This document shows, one piece after another, positions 17,699-26,849 of a stretch of 64,000 bases of DNA (position 1 is its first letter; each line of letters starts with the position of its first letter). The DNA is from Neisseria sicca. Its GTDB lineage: Bacteria > Pseudomonadota > Gammaproteobacteria > Burkholderiales > Neisseriaceae. The position numbers and the translations under genes are program-made. The stretch covers positions 26,171-90,170 of the forward strand of contig NZ_POXG01000010.1 in assembly GCF_003044565.1 (NCBI RefSeq), given 5' to 3'. The notes below the pieces were generated by a model that did not search any database, was not told where the DNA came from, and worked only from the letters and a program-made list of their open reading frames with translations.

Positions 17699-17855
17699 TA
17701 TAGTGGATTAACTTTAAATCAGGACAAGGCGACGAAGCCGCAGACAGTACAGATAGTACGGAACCGATTCACTTGGTGCTTCAGCACCTTAGAGAATCGT
17801 TCTCTTTGAGCTAAGGCGAGGCAACGCCATACTGGTTTAAAGTTAATCCACTATA
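17699..17855. repeat. Correia repeat enclosed element, full length (157 bp)
   Basis: The ends TATAGTGGATTAACTTTAAA and complement and the internal sequence are nearly identical to the copies at 13468 and 18851. Confidence 0.95.
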
Positions 17856-17896
17856 TCGTGCAAACAAAGCATCGTGTTATTAGCATTCGCCATATA

Positions 17897-17933
17897 AAAA
17901 AGGTCGTCTGAAACATTTTTCAGACGACCTTTT
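17897..17933. terminator. Inverted DUS pair, terminator of secB
   Basis: AAAAGGTCGTCTGAAA and TTTCAGACGACCTTTT almost abut. The pair lies 20 bp beyond the secB stop on the minus strand. Confidence 0.85.
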
Positions 17934-17952
17934 GACAAACAGGGAACGCGGA

Positions 17953-18387
17953 TTATGCGTTGCCTTCTTGTTGTTGCTGGTACATGGCTTCGAAGTTGAT
18001 CGGAGCGAGCAGTACGGGCGGGAAGCCGGCGCGGGTTACGCTGGTGGAAATGGCTTCGCGTGCGTACGGGAAGAGGATGTTCGGGCAGGCTACACCTAAG
18101 AGCAGTTGAACGTCTTCTTCAGGGATGTTTTCCAGACGGAAGATGCCGCTTTGGGTCACTTCGTTGAGGAACATAGTGCGTTCGGCGTTGAGTTTGGCGG
18201 TTACGGTAACGGTTACGTCAACGTTGTAGTAGCCGTCTTCCAGCTTCTCGCTGTTGGTGGAAACGCGCATATCGACTTCAGGCTCGCCTTGTTCCAAGAA
18301 GATTTGGGGGGCGTTGGGCACTTCCAAAGACAGGTCTTTGACGAACAGACGCTCAATGCTGAATACGGGTTGCAATTCTTCGCTCAT
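17953..18387 (-). CDS. secB: Protein-export chaperone SecB
   Basis: The 144-residue cytoplasmic tetrameric chaperone keeps precursors unfolded and hands them to SecA. Recognisable features are [21 protein letters not shown] near the N-terminus, VTVTVTAKL and the C-terminal [34 protein letters not shown], ending in a polar Gln-rich tail. It lies 25 bp downstream of grxC in the same orientation, a pairing also common in other proteobacteria. Confidence 0.97.
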   Translation of the reverse strand: MSEELQPVFSIERLFVKDLSLEVPNAPQIFLEQGEPEVDMRVSTNSEKLEDGYYNVDVTVTVTAKLNAERTMFLNEVTQSGIFRLENIPEEDVQLLLGVACPNILFPYAREAISTSVTRAGFPPVLLAPINFEAMYQQQQEGNA

Positions 18388-18412
18388 TTTGTTTTCCTAG
18401 TTGGGTTTAAAG

Positions 18413-18670
18413 TTACGGGTTTAATAAAGAATCCAGCCTGCCTTCGCGGTGCAGGCCGTACAAATCGGTGAAACCGCCGACGTGGGTATCGCCGATGAAA
18501 ATTTGGGGTATGCTGCGTTGCCCTGAAAGCTGCTGCATTTCGGCAAAGGCTTCGGGGCTGCGGTCGACGCGGATTTCGTTGATTTCGGCGACGCCCAGCG
18601 AATGCAGCAGCTTTTTAGCCATCGTGCAGTAGGGGCAGAACGCGCCTGTGTACATCGTAACGGTTTGCAT
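18413..18670 (-). CDS. grxC: Glutaredoxin 3
   Basis: The 85-residue dithiol glutaredoxin has active site CPYC in GAFCPYCTMAKKLL (about residues 11-14) and the glutathione-binding elements SIPQIFIGDTHVGGFTDL. It reduces disulfides and ribonucleotide reductase with glutathione. The ATG at 18670 is preferred over an upstream in-frame ATG because the domain begins there. It is probably co-transcribed with secB. Confidence 0.95.
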   Translation of the reverse strand: MQTVTMYTGAFCPYCTMAKKLLHSLGVAEINEIRVDRSPEAFAEMQQLSGQRSIPQIFIGDTHVGGFTDLYGLHREGRLDSLLNP

Positions 18671-18850
18671 GATTGTTTTCAGAGTTCTAACGGGGTTCAC
18701 TATATGGGCATATGGTTTATTTTACAATACTTGAAATCGGCTATTTTGCCTGAATCTTTGTTTTTAGGGCGTGAGGGCTGCCTGCCGCACATGTGCCAAA
18801 ACGCCGTTTTTAAAGTATGATAAACGGCAATCCGAACCGCTTTTGCCATT

Positions 18851-19006
18851 TATAGTGGATTAACAAAAATCAGGACAAGGCGACGAAGCCGCAGACAGTA
18901 CAGATAGTACGGAACCGATTCACTTGGTGCTTCAGCACCTTAGAGAATCGTTCTCTTTGAGCTAAGGCGAGGCAACGCCGTACTGGTTTAAAGTTAATCC
19001 ACTATA
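18851..19006. repeat. Correia repeat enclosed element (156 bp)
   Basis: The full internal sequence is present. The left end is slightly altered (TATAGTGGATTAACAAAAAT), whereas the right end is canonical. It is followed 27 bp later by a divergent Correia-like element, and both lie upstream of the RNase G gene. Confidence 0.93.
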
Positions 19007-19033
19007 TTTTCCACAAAACCGACGGCAAGCGGA

Positions 19034-19134
19034 TGGTAGATTAAATTTGAGTCAGAACAGCAACACAATCAGCCGATCATTTTTCAGGTTTGGGCAAAGC
19101 AAAACCGGGCTGGTTCAAATTTAATCTACTATAT
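19034..19134. repeat. Divergent Correia-like inverted-repeat element
   Basis: The ends TAGATTAAATTTGAGTCAG and CTGGTTCAAATTTAATCTACTA are complementary and resemble Correia ends with GTAGATTAA in place of GTGGATTAA. The interior is unrelated to the common Correia core. It ends about 30 bp before the rng ATG and so must overlap its leader or promoter. Confidence 0.7.
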
Positions 19135-19162
19135 TTCTTATTAAAAATCAGGAACTAAAACC

Positions 19163-20656
19163 ATGCTTTCAGGAATCCCTATCCCGAAGGACGCTATCCG
19201 TCCGCCCGAAACCGTGCTCGTCAACATTACGCCGCAGGAAACGCGCGTGGCGGTGTTGGAAGAAAACAATATCTGCGAGCTGCATATAGAGCGCAACAGC
19301 GGCCATAGTCTGGTCGGCAATATTTATCTGGGCGTGGTGCGCCGCGTATTGCCGGGAATGCAGAGCGCGTTCATCGACATCGGTTTGGAACGCGCCGCGT
19401 TTCTACATATCGTCGATGTCCTCGAACAACGCCGCAACCCCGAAGAAACCCAACGCATCGAACACATGCTGTTTGAAGGACAGTCGGTTTTGGTGCAGGT
19501 TATCAAAGACCCGATCAACACCAAAGGCGCGCGCCTTTCCACTCAAATTTCGCTGGCCGGGCGTTTCCTCGTCCACCTTCCGCAGGAAGACCACATCGGT
19601 ATTTCCCAGCGCATCGAAGACGATGCCGAACGCCACAGCCTGCGCGAGCGCCTGACTAATCTATTGCCCGAAGACGCGTGCCACGGCTACATTATCCGCA
19701 CCAACGCCGAAAACGCCACCGACGAGCAGCTTCAATCCGACATCCACTACCTGACCAAAGTGTGGGAACACATTCAAGAACAAGCGAAAATCCAGCCGCC
19801 GGAAACCCTGCTTTATCAGGATTTGCCGCTAAGCCTGCGCGTGTTGCGCGATATGTTCAGCCTCGACACGCAAAAAATCCTGGTCGATTCAACCGAAAAC
19901 CACCGCCGCATGACCCGTTTTGCCGAGCAATACGTCCACGGCGCATTGGGCAGGATAGAGTTGTTCAAAGGCGAACGCCCGCTGTTTGAAACCCACAACG
20001 TCGAACAGGAAATCAGCCGCGCCCTGCAACCGCGCGTCAACCTCAACTTCGGCAGCTACCTGATTATCGAGTCCACCGAAGCCATGACCACGATAGACGT
20101 AAACACTGGCGGCTTCGTCGGCGCGCGCAACTTCGACGAAACCATCTTCCGCACCAACCTTGAAGCCTGCCACACCATTGCCCGCGAATTAAGGCTGCGC
20201 AACCTCGGCGGCATCATCATCATCGACTTTATCGACATGGCGCAGGAAGCGCACCGCGAAGCCGTGTTGCAAGAGCTTGCCAAAGCCCTTGCCTTCGACC
20301 GCACCCGCGTTACCCTCAACGGCTTCACCAGCTTAGGTTTGGTCGAGCTGACGCGCAAACGTTCGCGCGAAAATCTCAGCCAAATCCTCTGCGAACCCTG
20401 CCCGTCCTGCCAAGGCAGGGGTCGTCTGAAAACGCCGCAAACCATCTGCTACGAAATCCAGCGCGAAATCGTCCGCGAAGCCCGCCGTTACGACGTGCAG
20501 TCCTTCCGCATCCTCGCCGCGCCCAACGTCATCGACCTCTTTCTCGACGAAGAATCGCAATCGCTGGCGATGCTGATAGACTTTATCGGCAAACCGATTT
20601 CGCTGGCAGTCGAAACCGCTTACACGCAGGAACAGTACGATATTGTGTTGCTGTAA
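19163..20656 (+). CDS. rng: Ribonuclease G
   Basis: The 497-residue endoribonuclease takes part in 16S rRNA 5' maturation and mRNA decay. The N-terminal S1 domain includes GNIYLGVVRRVLPGMQSAFIDIG (about 53-75). The DNase I-like catalytic part has TTIDVNTGGFVG and the Asp-bearing GGIIIIDFIDM. The zinc-link CEPCPSCQGRG (about residue 411) is present. The length fits RNase G and not the longer RNase E. An uptake sequence encodes GRLKTP inside the gene. Two Correia-type elements sit directly upstream, and a DUS hairpin follows. Confidence 0.95.
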   Translation: MLSGIPIPKDAIRPPETVLVNITPQETRVAVLEENNICELHIERNSGHSLVGNIYLGVVRRVLPGMQSAFIDIGLERAAFLHIVDVLEQRRNPEETQRIEHMLFEGQSVLVQVIKDPINTKGARLSTQISLAGRFLVHLPQEDHIGISQRIEDDAERHSLRERLTNLLPEDACHGYIIRTNAENATDEQLQSDIHYLTKVWEHIQEQAKIQPPETLLYQDLPLSLRVLRDMFSLDTQKILVDSTENHRRMTRFAEQYVHGALGRIELFKGERPLFETHNVEQEISRALQPRVNLNFGSYLIIESTEAMTTIDVNTGGFVGARNFDETIFRTNLEACHTIARELRLRNLGGIIIIDFIDMAQEAHREAVLQELAKALAFDRTRVTLNGFTSLGLVELTRKRSRENLSQILCEPCPSCQGRGRLKTPQTICYEIQREIVREARRYDVQSFRILAAPNVIDLFLDEESQSLAMLIDFIGKPISLAVETAYTQEQYDIVLL

Positions 20657-20660
20657 AGAC

Positions 20661-20704
20661 AAAAGGTCGTCTGAAAACAGAATCGGGTTTTCAGACGACC
20701 TTTT
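20661..20704. terminator. Inverted DUS pair, terminator of rng
   Basis: AAAGGTCGTCTGAAAAC and its complement end in T4, directly after the rng stop. Confidence 0.87.
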
Positions 20705-20812
20705 GGCAAGATTGGCAGACGATTCAAGCGCAGTATTCCTTTAGATAAACAATTTCCAACATACCAAGCAGAACCCACGCCCAAGGAACCCAATAAAGTA
20801 CGGAAAAACAAC

Positions 20813-20853
20813 AAAAAGGTCGTCTGAAAACCAGCTGCCCCTTTCAGACGACC
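20813..20853. terminator. Second inverted DUS pair before the two-component operon
   Basis: AAAAAGGTCGTCTGAAAA and TTTCAGACGACC lie 60 bp before the response-regulator ATG. This insulates the operon from rng. Confidence 0.75.
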
Positions 20854-20912
20854 TCCCGCTAAACCCTTCCTAATTTTCCCCTGCTATCCTCCCATTAATT
20901 AAGGAGAACACC

Positions 20913-21584
20913 ATGCGCGTATTGCTTGCAGAAGACGACAACATGATTGCCCAAGCCGTAGCCGCAAACCTCAAAGACAGTGGCTATGCCGTCGATTGGG
21001 TCAAAAACGGCAGCCAAGTTTCTACCGCCCTTCAGGCGCAGAACTACGACTTGCTGCTGCTCGACCTCGGACTGCCCGGCAAAGACGGGTTGGATGTTCT
21101 CACCCAAATCCGACACGAAGGCAGCAAAACCCCCGTCCTCATCGTAACCGCCCGCGACGACCTCCACAGCCGCCTCAACGGACTGGACGGCGGCGCCGAC
21201 GACTACATCGTCAAACCCTTCGACATGGCGGAGCTGCAAGCCCGTATGCGCGCCGTCCTGCGCCGCCACAGCGGGCACAGCCAAACCCTGCTGACCAACG
21301 GCGCACTTACCCTCAACCCCGCCACCTACCAAGTCGAAGTCAAAGGAGAAGACAAACCCGTCCTCCTGAGCAACAAAGAATTTGCCGTCCTCCAAGCCCT
21401 GATGATGCGCCCCGGCATCATCCTTTCCCGCAGCGACCTTGAAGACAAAATCTACGGCTGGGGCGAAGAGGTCGAAAGCAATGCCGTCGATTTCCTCATC
21501 CACGCCCTGCGTAAAAAGCTCGGCAAAGAACACATCCAAAACGTACGCGGCGTAGGCTGGCTGGTCGCAAAAGAGGTCGTCTGA
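20913..21584 (+). CDS. OmpR-family response regulator, QseB/PmrA-like
   Basis: The 223-residue protein has an N-terminal receiver with acidic pocket EDD (7-9), phospho-acceptor D51 in LLLDLGLPGKDG and conserved Lys in DYIVKPFD. The C-terminal winged-helix DNA-binding domain contains LLSNKEFAVLQALMMRPGIILSR and VRGVGWLVAKE. It controls an unknown regulon with the kinase at 21659. The last residues EVV and the stop come from an uptake sequence (GAGGTCGTCTGA). The sequence is closer to QseB/PmrA than to the better-known neisserial MisR, judged from memory. Confidence 0.9.
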   Translation: MRVLLAEDDNMIAQAVAANLKDSGYAVDWVKNGSQVSTALQAQNYDLLLLDLGLPGKDGLDVLTQIRHEGSKTPVLIVTARDDLHSRLNGLDGGADDYIVKPFDMAELQARMRAVLRRHSGHSQTLLTNGALTLNPATYQVEVKGEDKPVLLSNKEFAVLQALMMRPGIILSRSDLEDKIYGWGEEVESNAVDFLIHALRKKLGKEHIQNVRGVGWLVAKEVV

Positions 21585-21658
21585 AACCTCAAACCACGTA
21601 TCCGCCCGCCCATGCCATAATTAATAACAAAACCTAAAACAGCCTCGCCAAACACACT

Positions 21659-22990
21659 ATGCATCACTTTATCCAGACCCTCAAACAATCCCTGCAAGTC
21701 CGTATCAGCATCGCCCTGATACTGATGTTCCTACCTTTGTCCATCATCGCAGGCGCGTTCTCCTATTACCAAACCTACCATGAAGCCGAAGAGCTTCAGG
21801 ACGACCTGTTGCGCCAAACCGCCGCCTACATCAACCCTAAAACCACCGACTACACACAAATAGGCAGTGAAAACCACATCCTCATCCAAACATTCGGACA
21901 AGAAGACACCGTTCCCCTGTCCAACACACTCGGCGAAGGATTCCACACCATCAAAGGCGGCGTTGACGACGACGATGACGATGATGACGACGAATACCGC
22001 GCCTACATCCACCAAACTCCGCAAGGCAAAATCGCCGTACTCCAAGAAACCGAATACCGCGACGACCTCGCAGCCACCGCTGCCTACCAAAGCGTCCTCC
22101 CGCTGCTCATCGCCCTGCCCCTCATGATCCTGCTGACCGTATGGATCACCTACCGCGCCATGCGTCCCGTTAAGACCCTTTCCGCCTCCCTCGGACAACG
22201 CCGTTCAGACGACCTCTCGCCGCTGGACGGAGAAGGCGTGCCCAGCGAAATACAAGGCTTCGTTACCGCCATCAACCAACTGCTGCAACGAACAGGCGAA
22301 AACATCCGCCGCCAGCAACGCTTCATCGCCGATGCCGCCCACGAACTGCGCAGCCCACTAACCGCCCTCTCCCTTCAGGCAGAACGGCTCACCAAGCTGC
22401 CCCAATCGGACGAAGCCCGCGAACAGACCGGACTCATCCTTCAAAGCATACAGCGCAACCGCCACCTGCTCGAGCAGCTCCTGACCCACGCCCGCGCCCA
22501 AGGCTCCGAGACCCAACGCAACCTGACCGACATCAGCCTGCAAGCCCAGTTCCGCCGCGTGCTGCAAGAACTCATGCCCCTTGCCCTTAACAAACAGCAA
22601 GACATCGGCGTCGCCGTCGAAAACGACCTGCGCATCCGAGCCGACGACACCGAAATCTACACCCTCATCAAAACCTTCACCGACAACGCCATCCGCTACA
22701 CCCCTGCAGGCGGCCGCATCGATATAGGTTTCAGCGAGACCCCGACCACCCTCACCATCTGGGTGGAAGACGACGGCCCCGGCATCCCCGCCGCCGAACG
22801 CAGCCGCGTAACCGACGCCTTCTACCGCATACTCGGCACGGAACAACAAGGCACCGGACTCGGACTCTCCATCGCCGACGCCATCGCCAAACGCTACGGC
22901 GGCAAACTCATCCTCACCGACAGCCGCAACTTCGCCCACGGCCTGCTGATACAGGCGGAACTCAACAAACAGCTTCTCCGGGCAGACTAA
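21659..22990 (+). CDS. Sensor histidine kinase with poly-aspartate periplasmic loop (QseC-like)
   Basis: The 443-residue inner-membrane kinase has TM1 at about residues 17-39 and TM2 at about 147-167. The periplasmic domain between them includes nine consecutive Asp at 103-111. The cytoplasmic part carries the H-box FIADAAHELRSPLTAL (H228), N-box DNAIRYTPAGG and G-boxes VEDDGPGIP and GTGLGLSIADAIAKRYGG. It is paired with the response regulator 74 bp upstream. The acidic loop suggests sensing of cations or cationic peptides, as PmrB and PhoQ do with acidic patches. RRSDDL after TM2 is encoded by an uptake sequence. Confidence 0.9.
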   Translation: MHHFIQTLKQSLQVRISIALILMFLPLSIIAGAFSYYQTYHEAEELQDDLLRQTAAYINPKTTDYTQIGSENHILIQTFGQEDTVPLSNTLGEGFHTIKGGVDDDDDDDDDEYRAYIHQTPQGKIAVLQETEYRDDLAATAAYQSVLPLLIALPLMILLTVWITYRAMRPVKTLSASLGQRRSDDLSPLDGEGVPSEIQGFVTAINQLLQRTGENIRRQQRFIADAAHELRSPLTALSLQAERLTKLPQSDEAREQTGLILQSIQRNRHLLEQLLTHARAQGSETQRNLTDISLQAQFRRVLQELMPLALNKQQDIGVAVENDLRIRADDTEIYTLIKTFTDNAIRYTPAGGRIDIGFSETPTTLTIWVEDDGPGIPAAERSRVTDAFYRILGTEQQGTGLGLSIADAIAKRYGGKLILTDSRNFAHGLLIQAELNKQLLRAD

Positions 22991-23001
22991 GCAAAACAAA
23001 G

Positions 23002-23046
23002 AAGGTCGTCTGAAAACCGAGTTTCAAGGTTTTCAGACGACCTTTT
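23002..23046. terminator. Inverted DUS pair, terminator of the two-component operon
   Basis: GAAGGTCGTCTGAAAACC and its complement end in T4, 12 bp after the kinase stop. Confidence 0.87.
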
Positions 23047-23263
23047 CTCATGCCTCCTCCCCTTCATCACATCATCCGCATCACATTTCCTAAAACGCGT
23101 TTCCAACATCCACAAACCAGCCGCCCTCATCAAACACGCACACCGCACCAAACATCAAAAATATCGCCCCCCTTCAAAAATCCGATTTCCATCCGGTTCG
23201 GTCATAGAGCTTCAACCCATACCACCCGTCAAAATATGATTAACATTCTTTTAATAAATGATA

Positions 23264-23282
23264 TTCCTTGCAAATCATTATC
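23264..23282. promoter_or_regulatory. Candidate Fur box upstream of the TonB-dependent receptor
   Basis: The right half AATCATTATC matches the Fur consensus half-site exactly, while the left half is poor. An overlapping AATGAT-N11-ATCATT palindrome is present. The site is in an AT-rich stretch about 70 bp before the receptor ATG, where iron control is expected. Confidence 0.5.
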
Positions 23283-23347
23283 AATTAATATTAGAATACG
23301 CACTCTCAAATTAACGTAACCCGTCAAAACCCATCGAGAGGAAGAAT

Positions 23348-25444
23348 ATGAAATCCCCCCATTCCCCCGCCTTCCGTTTCAGCATCATGGTGCTGGCGCT
23401 GTCTTCAGGCTTTGCCCATGCTGAAAATATCAAGCCCGAAGCAACAGCCGAACTGAAAGAAGTCGTCGTTACCGGTACTGCCGTACCGACCCGCGTTACC
23501 CGCAACCAGCTTGACCGCGAAACTTCGACCGATTTGAAACAAGTCATGAAAGACCAAATCGGCATGGATGTCGGCGGTGGCAACGGTGTGGCGCAGTTTT
23601 ACAGCATCCGCGGCGTCGGCGAAGATAAGATTAATCTGGAAGTGGACGGCACCAGCCAATCCACCAAAATCTTCCACCACCAAAGCCGCTTCCAGCTTGA
23701 TCCCGCTTTGGTGAAAAGCATCAACGTCGAAAAAGGCACGGGCGCGGCGAGCGCGGGTTTGGGCGCGGTCGGCGGCACCATCCGCGTAACAACAGTTGAC
23801 GCGAAAGACCTGCTGACGGACGGCAAACCTTTCGGTTTCAAACTCGGCGCGGGCTTGAGCAGCAATAAAGGCTCAACCGGCAGCGCGGCGGTTTACGGCT
23901 ATCAAAACGGCTTCGATGCCCTGTTTGCAGGCAACTTCCTCAACAACCGCGACTACAAAGACGGCAACGGCAATGTCAACCGCGGCAGTCGTCTGAAACA
24001 GCACAGCCACCTCGCCAAACTCGGCTACGACTTCAACGACGACCACGGCATCCGCCTGACCTACCGTCAGGAATACCAAAAAGGCAACCGCACCGACAAA
24101 GCCGAGTTCCAAAACGTTGACAGCTACGTCGGCGTGGACGGCACTTATCAAAAAGAACAATCCTACAATCTGGAATACCGCGGCCGCAACGTCGGCTTCC
24201 TCGACAAAATCGACGCCAACGTCTTCCAAATCAACACCGACGACACCAAGCCGCCTAAAGGCGCGCCTTCCCCGAAAGCCCAAGCTTCCGGCACGGCTCA
24301 AGGCGGCGTTCCCATCGGTCAGCTTGAGTTGAGCAAAATCAAAGCGACCGGCGCCAACCTGAACCTCGCCAGCTCCTTCGGCGACGGACACATGGTGAAA
24401 TACGGCGTCAACTACCGCCACGAAACTTCCGAGCCGTCCGACAAAGGCGCATGGCTGAAGATTCTCGGCCTGTATGACCGCGACAAAGAGAAAAAAGCCG
24501 AATACGGCGTGTACGCGGAAGGCATCTGGAACCTGCACCCCGTTACCCTGACCACCGGCCTGCGTTACGACCATTTCAAATACAACGCCGCCAGCAAACA
24601 AAGCGCGTCGCACGGCCAGCTCAACCCCAGCATCGGCGCGATTTGGGACATCAACGACAACTTCTCCCTCTTGGCAAACCTCAATCAGGCAAGCCGTGCG
24701 CCCCGCCTGAACGAAGCCCTGTTGGCTAACGAACGCGCAGGTGCCGCCGCCGATTTGGACAGCAACCTCAAAGCCGAAACCGCCCGCCGTGCCGAACTCG
24801 GCTTCAAATGGCGCAACGACAACTTCAACGTCAGCGGCAGCGTGTTCCACCAACGCATCAAAGACCTCATCGTCTACCGTTGGGCAAAAATCAACAACAA
24901 CACCGCCTCCATCACCGAACGCGGCAAGATTTACAACGGCGGCACGCTCAAAACCTACGGCTACGAACTTGACGCATCCTACCGCTGGGGCGGCCTGACC
25001 GCGCGCGCCGGCGTATCCTACGTCAAACCCCGCCTGAACGGCGAAATGTACTACGGCGAAAGCCCGATTCAAGCGGAAGACCACGAAAGCTCGTTCACCT
25101 TCTGGAACACCGGCCGCCAATGGCTGACCGGCCTGTCTTATCAGTTTGAAAACCCCAAACTCGAAATCGGCTGGCGCGGCCGCTACGCCCAAAGCGTGAA
25201 ATACACCGACGTCGCCCGCGGACAAGGCACGATACACGGCAAGAAATCAGGCTACGGCGTACACGACATCTACGCCAACTGGCAGCCGCTGAAAAAAGAC
25301 AACCTGAACGTCAACTTCGCCGTCAACAACATCGGCAACAAGCAATACCGTTCGCACAGCCAACGCTTCCCCGACGGCAACGGTCGTACTCCCTTCTACG
25401 AGCGCGGTCGCGAGTTCGCCTTGGGCGTGAATTACCGCTTCTGA
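23348..25444 (+). CDS. TonB-dependent outer-membrane receptor, FetA/FrpB-like
   Basis: The 698-residue product has a signal peptide ending near residue 25 (SSGFAHA) and a TonB box around [10 protein letters not shown]. The plug domain contains [26 protein letters not shown] and [21 protein letters not shown]. The 22-stranded barrel ends in a C-terminal Phe (LGVNYRF). Plug and barrel follow meningococcal FetA closely as I recall it, for example [11 protein letters not shown] and [13 protein letters not shown] ferric siderophore is therefore the likely ligand, with energy from TonB-ExbBD. A Fur-box-like site lies upstream. No periplasmic or ABC transport genes follow, unlike the fetA-fetB locus. 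Confidence 0.9.
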   Translation: MKSPHSPAFRFSIMVLALSSGFAHAENIKPEATAELKEVVVTGTAVPTRVTRNQLDRETSTDLKQVMKDQIGMDVGGGNGVAQFYSIRGVGEDKINLEVDGTSQSTKIFHHQSRFQLDPALVKSINVEKGTGAASAGLGAVGGTIRVTTVDAKDLLTDGKPFGFKLGAGLSSNKGSTGSAAVYGYQNGFDALFAGNFLNNRDYKDGNGNVNRGSRLKQHSHLAKLGYDFNDDHGIRLTYRQEYQKGNRTDKAEFQNVDSYVGVDGTYQKEQSYNLEYRGRNVGFLDKIDANVFQINTDDTKPPKGAPSPKAQASGTAQGGVPIGQLELSKIKATGANLNLASSFGDGHMVKYGVNYRHETSEPSDKGAWLKILGLYDRDKEKKAEYGVYAEGIWNLHPVTLTTGLRYDHFKYNAASKQSASHGQLNPSIGAIWDINDNFSLLANLNQASRAPRLNEALLANERAGAAADLDSNLKAETARRAELGFKWRNDNFNVSGSVFHQRIKDLIVYRWAKINNNTASITERGKIYNGGTLKTYGYELDASYRWGGLTARAGVSYVKPRLNGEMYYGESPIQAEDHESSFTFWNTGRQWLTGLSYQFENPKLEIGWRGRYAQSVKYTDVARGQGTIHGKKSGYGVHDIYANWQPLKKDNLNVNFAVNNIGNKQYRSHSQRFPDGNGRTPFYERGREFALGVNYRF

Positions 25445-25458
25445 TAGAAACGTTGACA

Positions 25459-25502
25459 AAAGGTCGTCTGAAACCTGATTTTTGGGTTTCAGACGACCTT
25501 TT
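25459..25502. terminator. Inverted DUS pair, terminator of the receptor gene
   Basis: AAAGGTCGTCTGAAACC and its complement end in T4 and lie 14 bp after the receptor stop. Confidence 0.85.
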
Positions 25503-25587
25503 CGTTATGGAGAACAAGCAATGGACTGCGAACACTGCCCGAAATCCGTTAAAATACCGCATCCTTATTTTCAGACGACCTCAAACC

Positions 25588-26649
25588 ATGTTGGTACTCG
25601 GAATCGAATCATCCTGCGATGAAACGGGCGTTGCGCTTTACGACACCGAACGCGGCCTGTTGGCGCACCATCTTCACACCCAAATGGCGATGCACGCCGA
25701 ATACGGCGGCGTTGTCCCCGAACTTGCCAGCCGCGACCACATCCGCCGCGTCGTGCCGCTGACGCAGGGCTGTTTGCAGGAAGCGGGCGTTTCATACGAC
25801 GACATCGATGCCGTTGCCTACACCCAAGGGCCGGGTTTGGGCGGCGCGCTTCTGGCGGGTGCGGGCTACGCCAATGCCTTGGCGTTTGCCTTGAACAAAC
25901 CCGTCATTCCCGTCCACCATCTCGAAGGCCATTTGCTCTCCCCGCTTTTGGCGGACGACAAACCCGAATTTCCGTTCGTCGCCCTGCTGGTTTCGGGCGG
26001 ACATACACAGTTTATGGCGGTGCGCGGCATCGGCGATTACACGCTGATGGGCGAAAGCGTCGATGACGCGGCAGGCGAGGCGTTCGACAAAACCGCCAAA
26101 CTCTTAGGTTTGCCGTATCCCGGCGGCGCGAAGTTGTCCGAACTGGCGAAGCTGGGCAACCCCGATGCCTTCTCGTTCCCGCGCCCCATGCTCCATTCGC
26201 ACGATTTGCAGATGAGCTTCTCCGGTTTGAAAACCGCCGTGCTGACCGCCGTCGAAAAAGTCCGCGCCGAAAACGACGGCGAAATCCCCGAGCAAACGCG
26301 CAACGACATCTGCCGCGCGTTTCAAGACGCGGTGATTGACGTTCTCGCCGCCAAAGCTAAAAAAGCCTTGTTGGATACCGGTTTCAGAACTTTGGTCGTC
26401 GCGGGCGGCGTCGGTGCAAACTGGAAGCTGCGCGACGAATTTTCCCGCCTGAGCGTCAAAAAGCCGTCTGAAAAAGGCAAACCCAAATCTAAGGAAGAAA
26501 AAATCAAAGTCTGCTTCCCGCCCATGGAATACTGCACCGACAACGGCGCGATGATTGCCTTCGCCGGCGCAATGAGGCTGCAGGAGCGGCAACCCGCGGG
26601 TGCGTTCAACGTCAAACCGCGCTGGCCGCTGTCGGATATTGTGAAGTAG
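25588..26649 (+). CDS. tsaD: tRNA N6-threonylcarbamoyladenosine transferase TsaD
   Basis: The 353-residue enzyme transfers threonylcarbamoyl to A37 of ANN-decoding tRNAs with TsaB and TsaE. It begins [19 protein letters not shown], has the metal-binding [11 protein letters not shown] and ends with [15 protein letters not shown] 25588 is chosen because the domain starts there. The frame open upstream runs through an uptake hairpin. Near residue 290 a Lys-rich stretch ([15 protein letters not shown]), partly encoded by a GCCGTCTGAAAA uptake sequence, lengthens a loop compared with E. coli TsaD. Confidence 0.95.
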   Translation: MLVLGIESSCDETGVALYDTERGLLAHHLHTQMAMHAEYGGVVPELASRDHIRRVVPLTQGCLQEAGVSYDDIDAVAYTQGPGLGGALLAGAGYANALAFALNKPVIPVHHLEGHLLSPLLADDKPEFPFVALLVSGGHTQFMAVRGIGDYTLMGESVDDAAGEAFDKTAKLLGLPYPGGAKLSELAKLGNPDAFSFPRPMLHSHDLQMSFSGLKTAVLTAVEKVRAENDGEIPEQTRNDICRAFQDAVIDVLAAKAKKALLDTGFRTLVVAGGVGANWKLRDEFSRLSVKKPSEKGKPKSKEEKIKVCFPPMEYCTDNGAMIAFAGAMRLQERQPAGAFNVKPRWPLSDIVK

Positions 26650-26663
26650 TGTTTAAGCAAAGA

Positions 26664-26707
26664 AAAAGGTCGTCTGAAAACCAAAATGGGATTTCAGACG
26701 ACCTTTT
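26664..26707. terminator. Inverted DUS pair between convergent tsaD and the CDP-diglyceride synthase gene
   Basis: AAAAAGGTCGTCTGAAAA and TTTCAGACGACCTTTT are separated by about 10 nt. Confidence 0.85.
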
Positions 26708-26729
26708 CGCTTGGTTGCGAGCAGGATGA

Positions 26730-26836
26730 TATAGTGGATTAAATTTAAATCAGGACAAGGCGACGAAGCCGCAGACAGTACAAATAGTACGGCAAGGCGA
26801 GGCAACGCCGTACTGGTTTAAATTTAATCCACTATA
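26730..26836. repeat. Short Correia element (107 bp)
   Basis: Terminal repeats TATAGTGGATTAAATTTAAA are present, but about 50 bp of the core is deleted relative to the full copies. It ends 13 bp from the stop of the minus-strand gene at 26850. Confidence 0.93.
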
Positions 26837-26849
26837 GATAGCGACAGGA

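Noticed and set aside
21964..21995. Poly-Asp codons as an on/off phase-variation tract
   Set aside because: The unit is a codon, so slippage changes length but not frame. It cannot switch the gene off by frameshift.
23873..25237. 454-residue open frame antisense to the TonB-dependent receptor
   Set aside because: It is Val/Ala/Phe-rich and has no family motifs. It is the mirror of a GC-rich real gene whose codon pattern keeps the opposite frame open.
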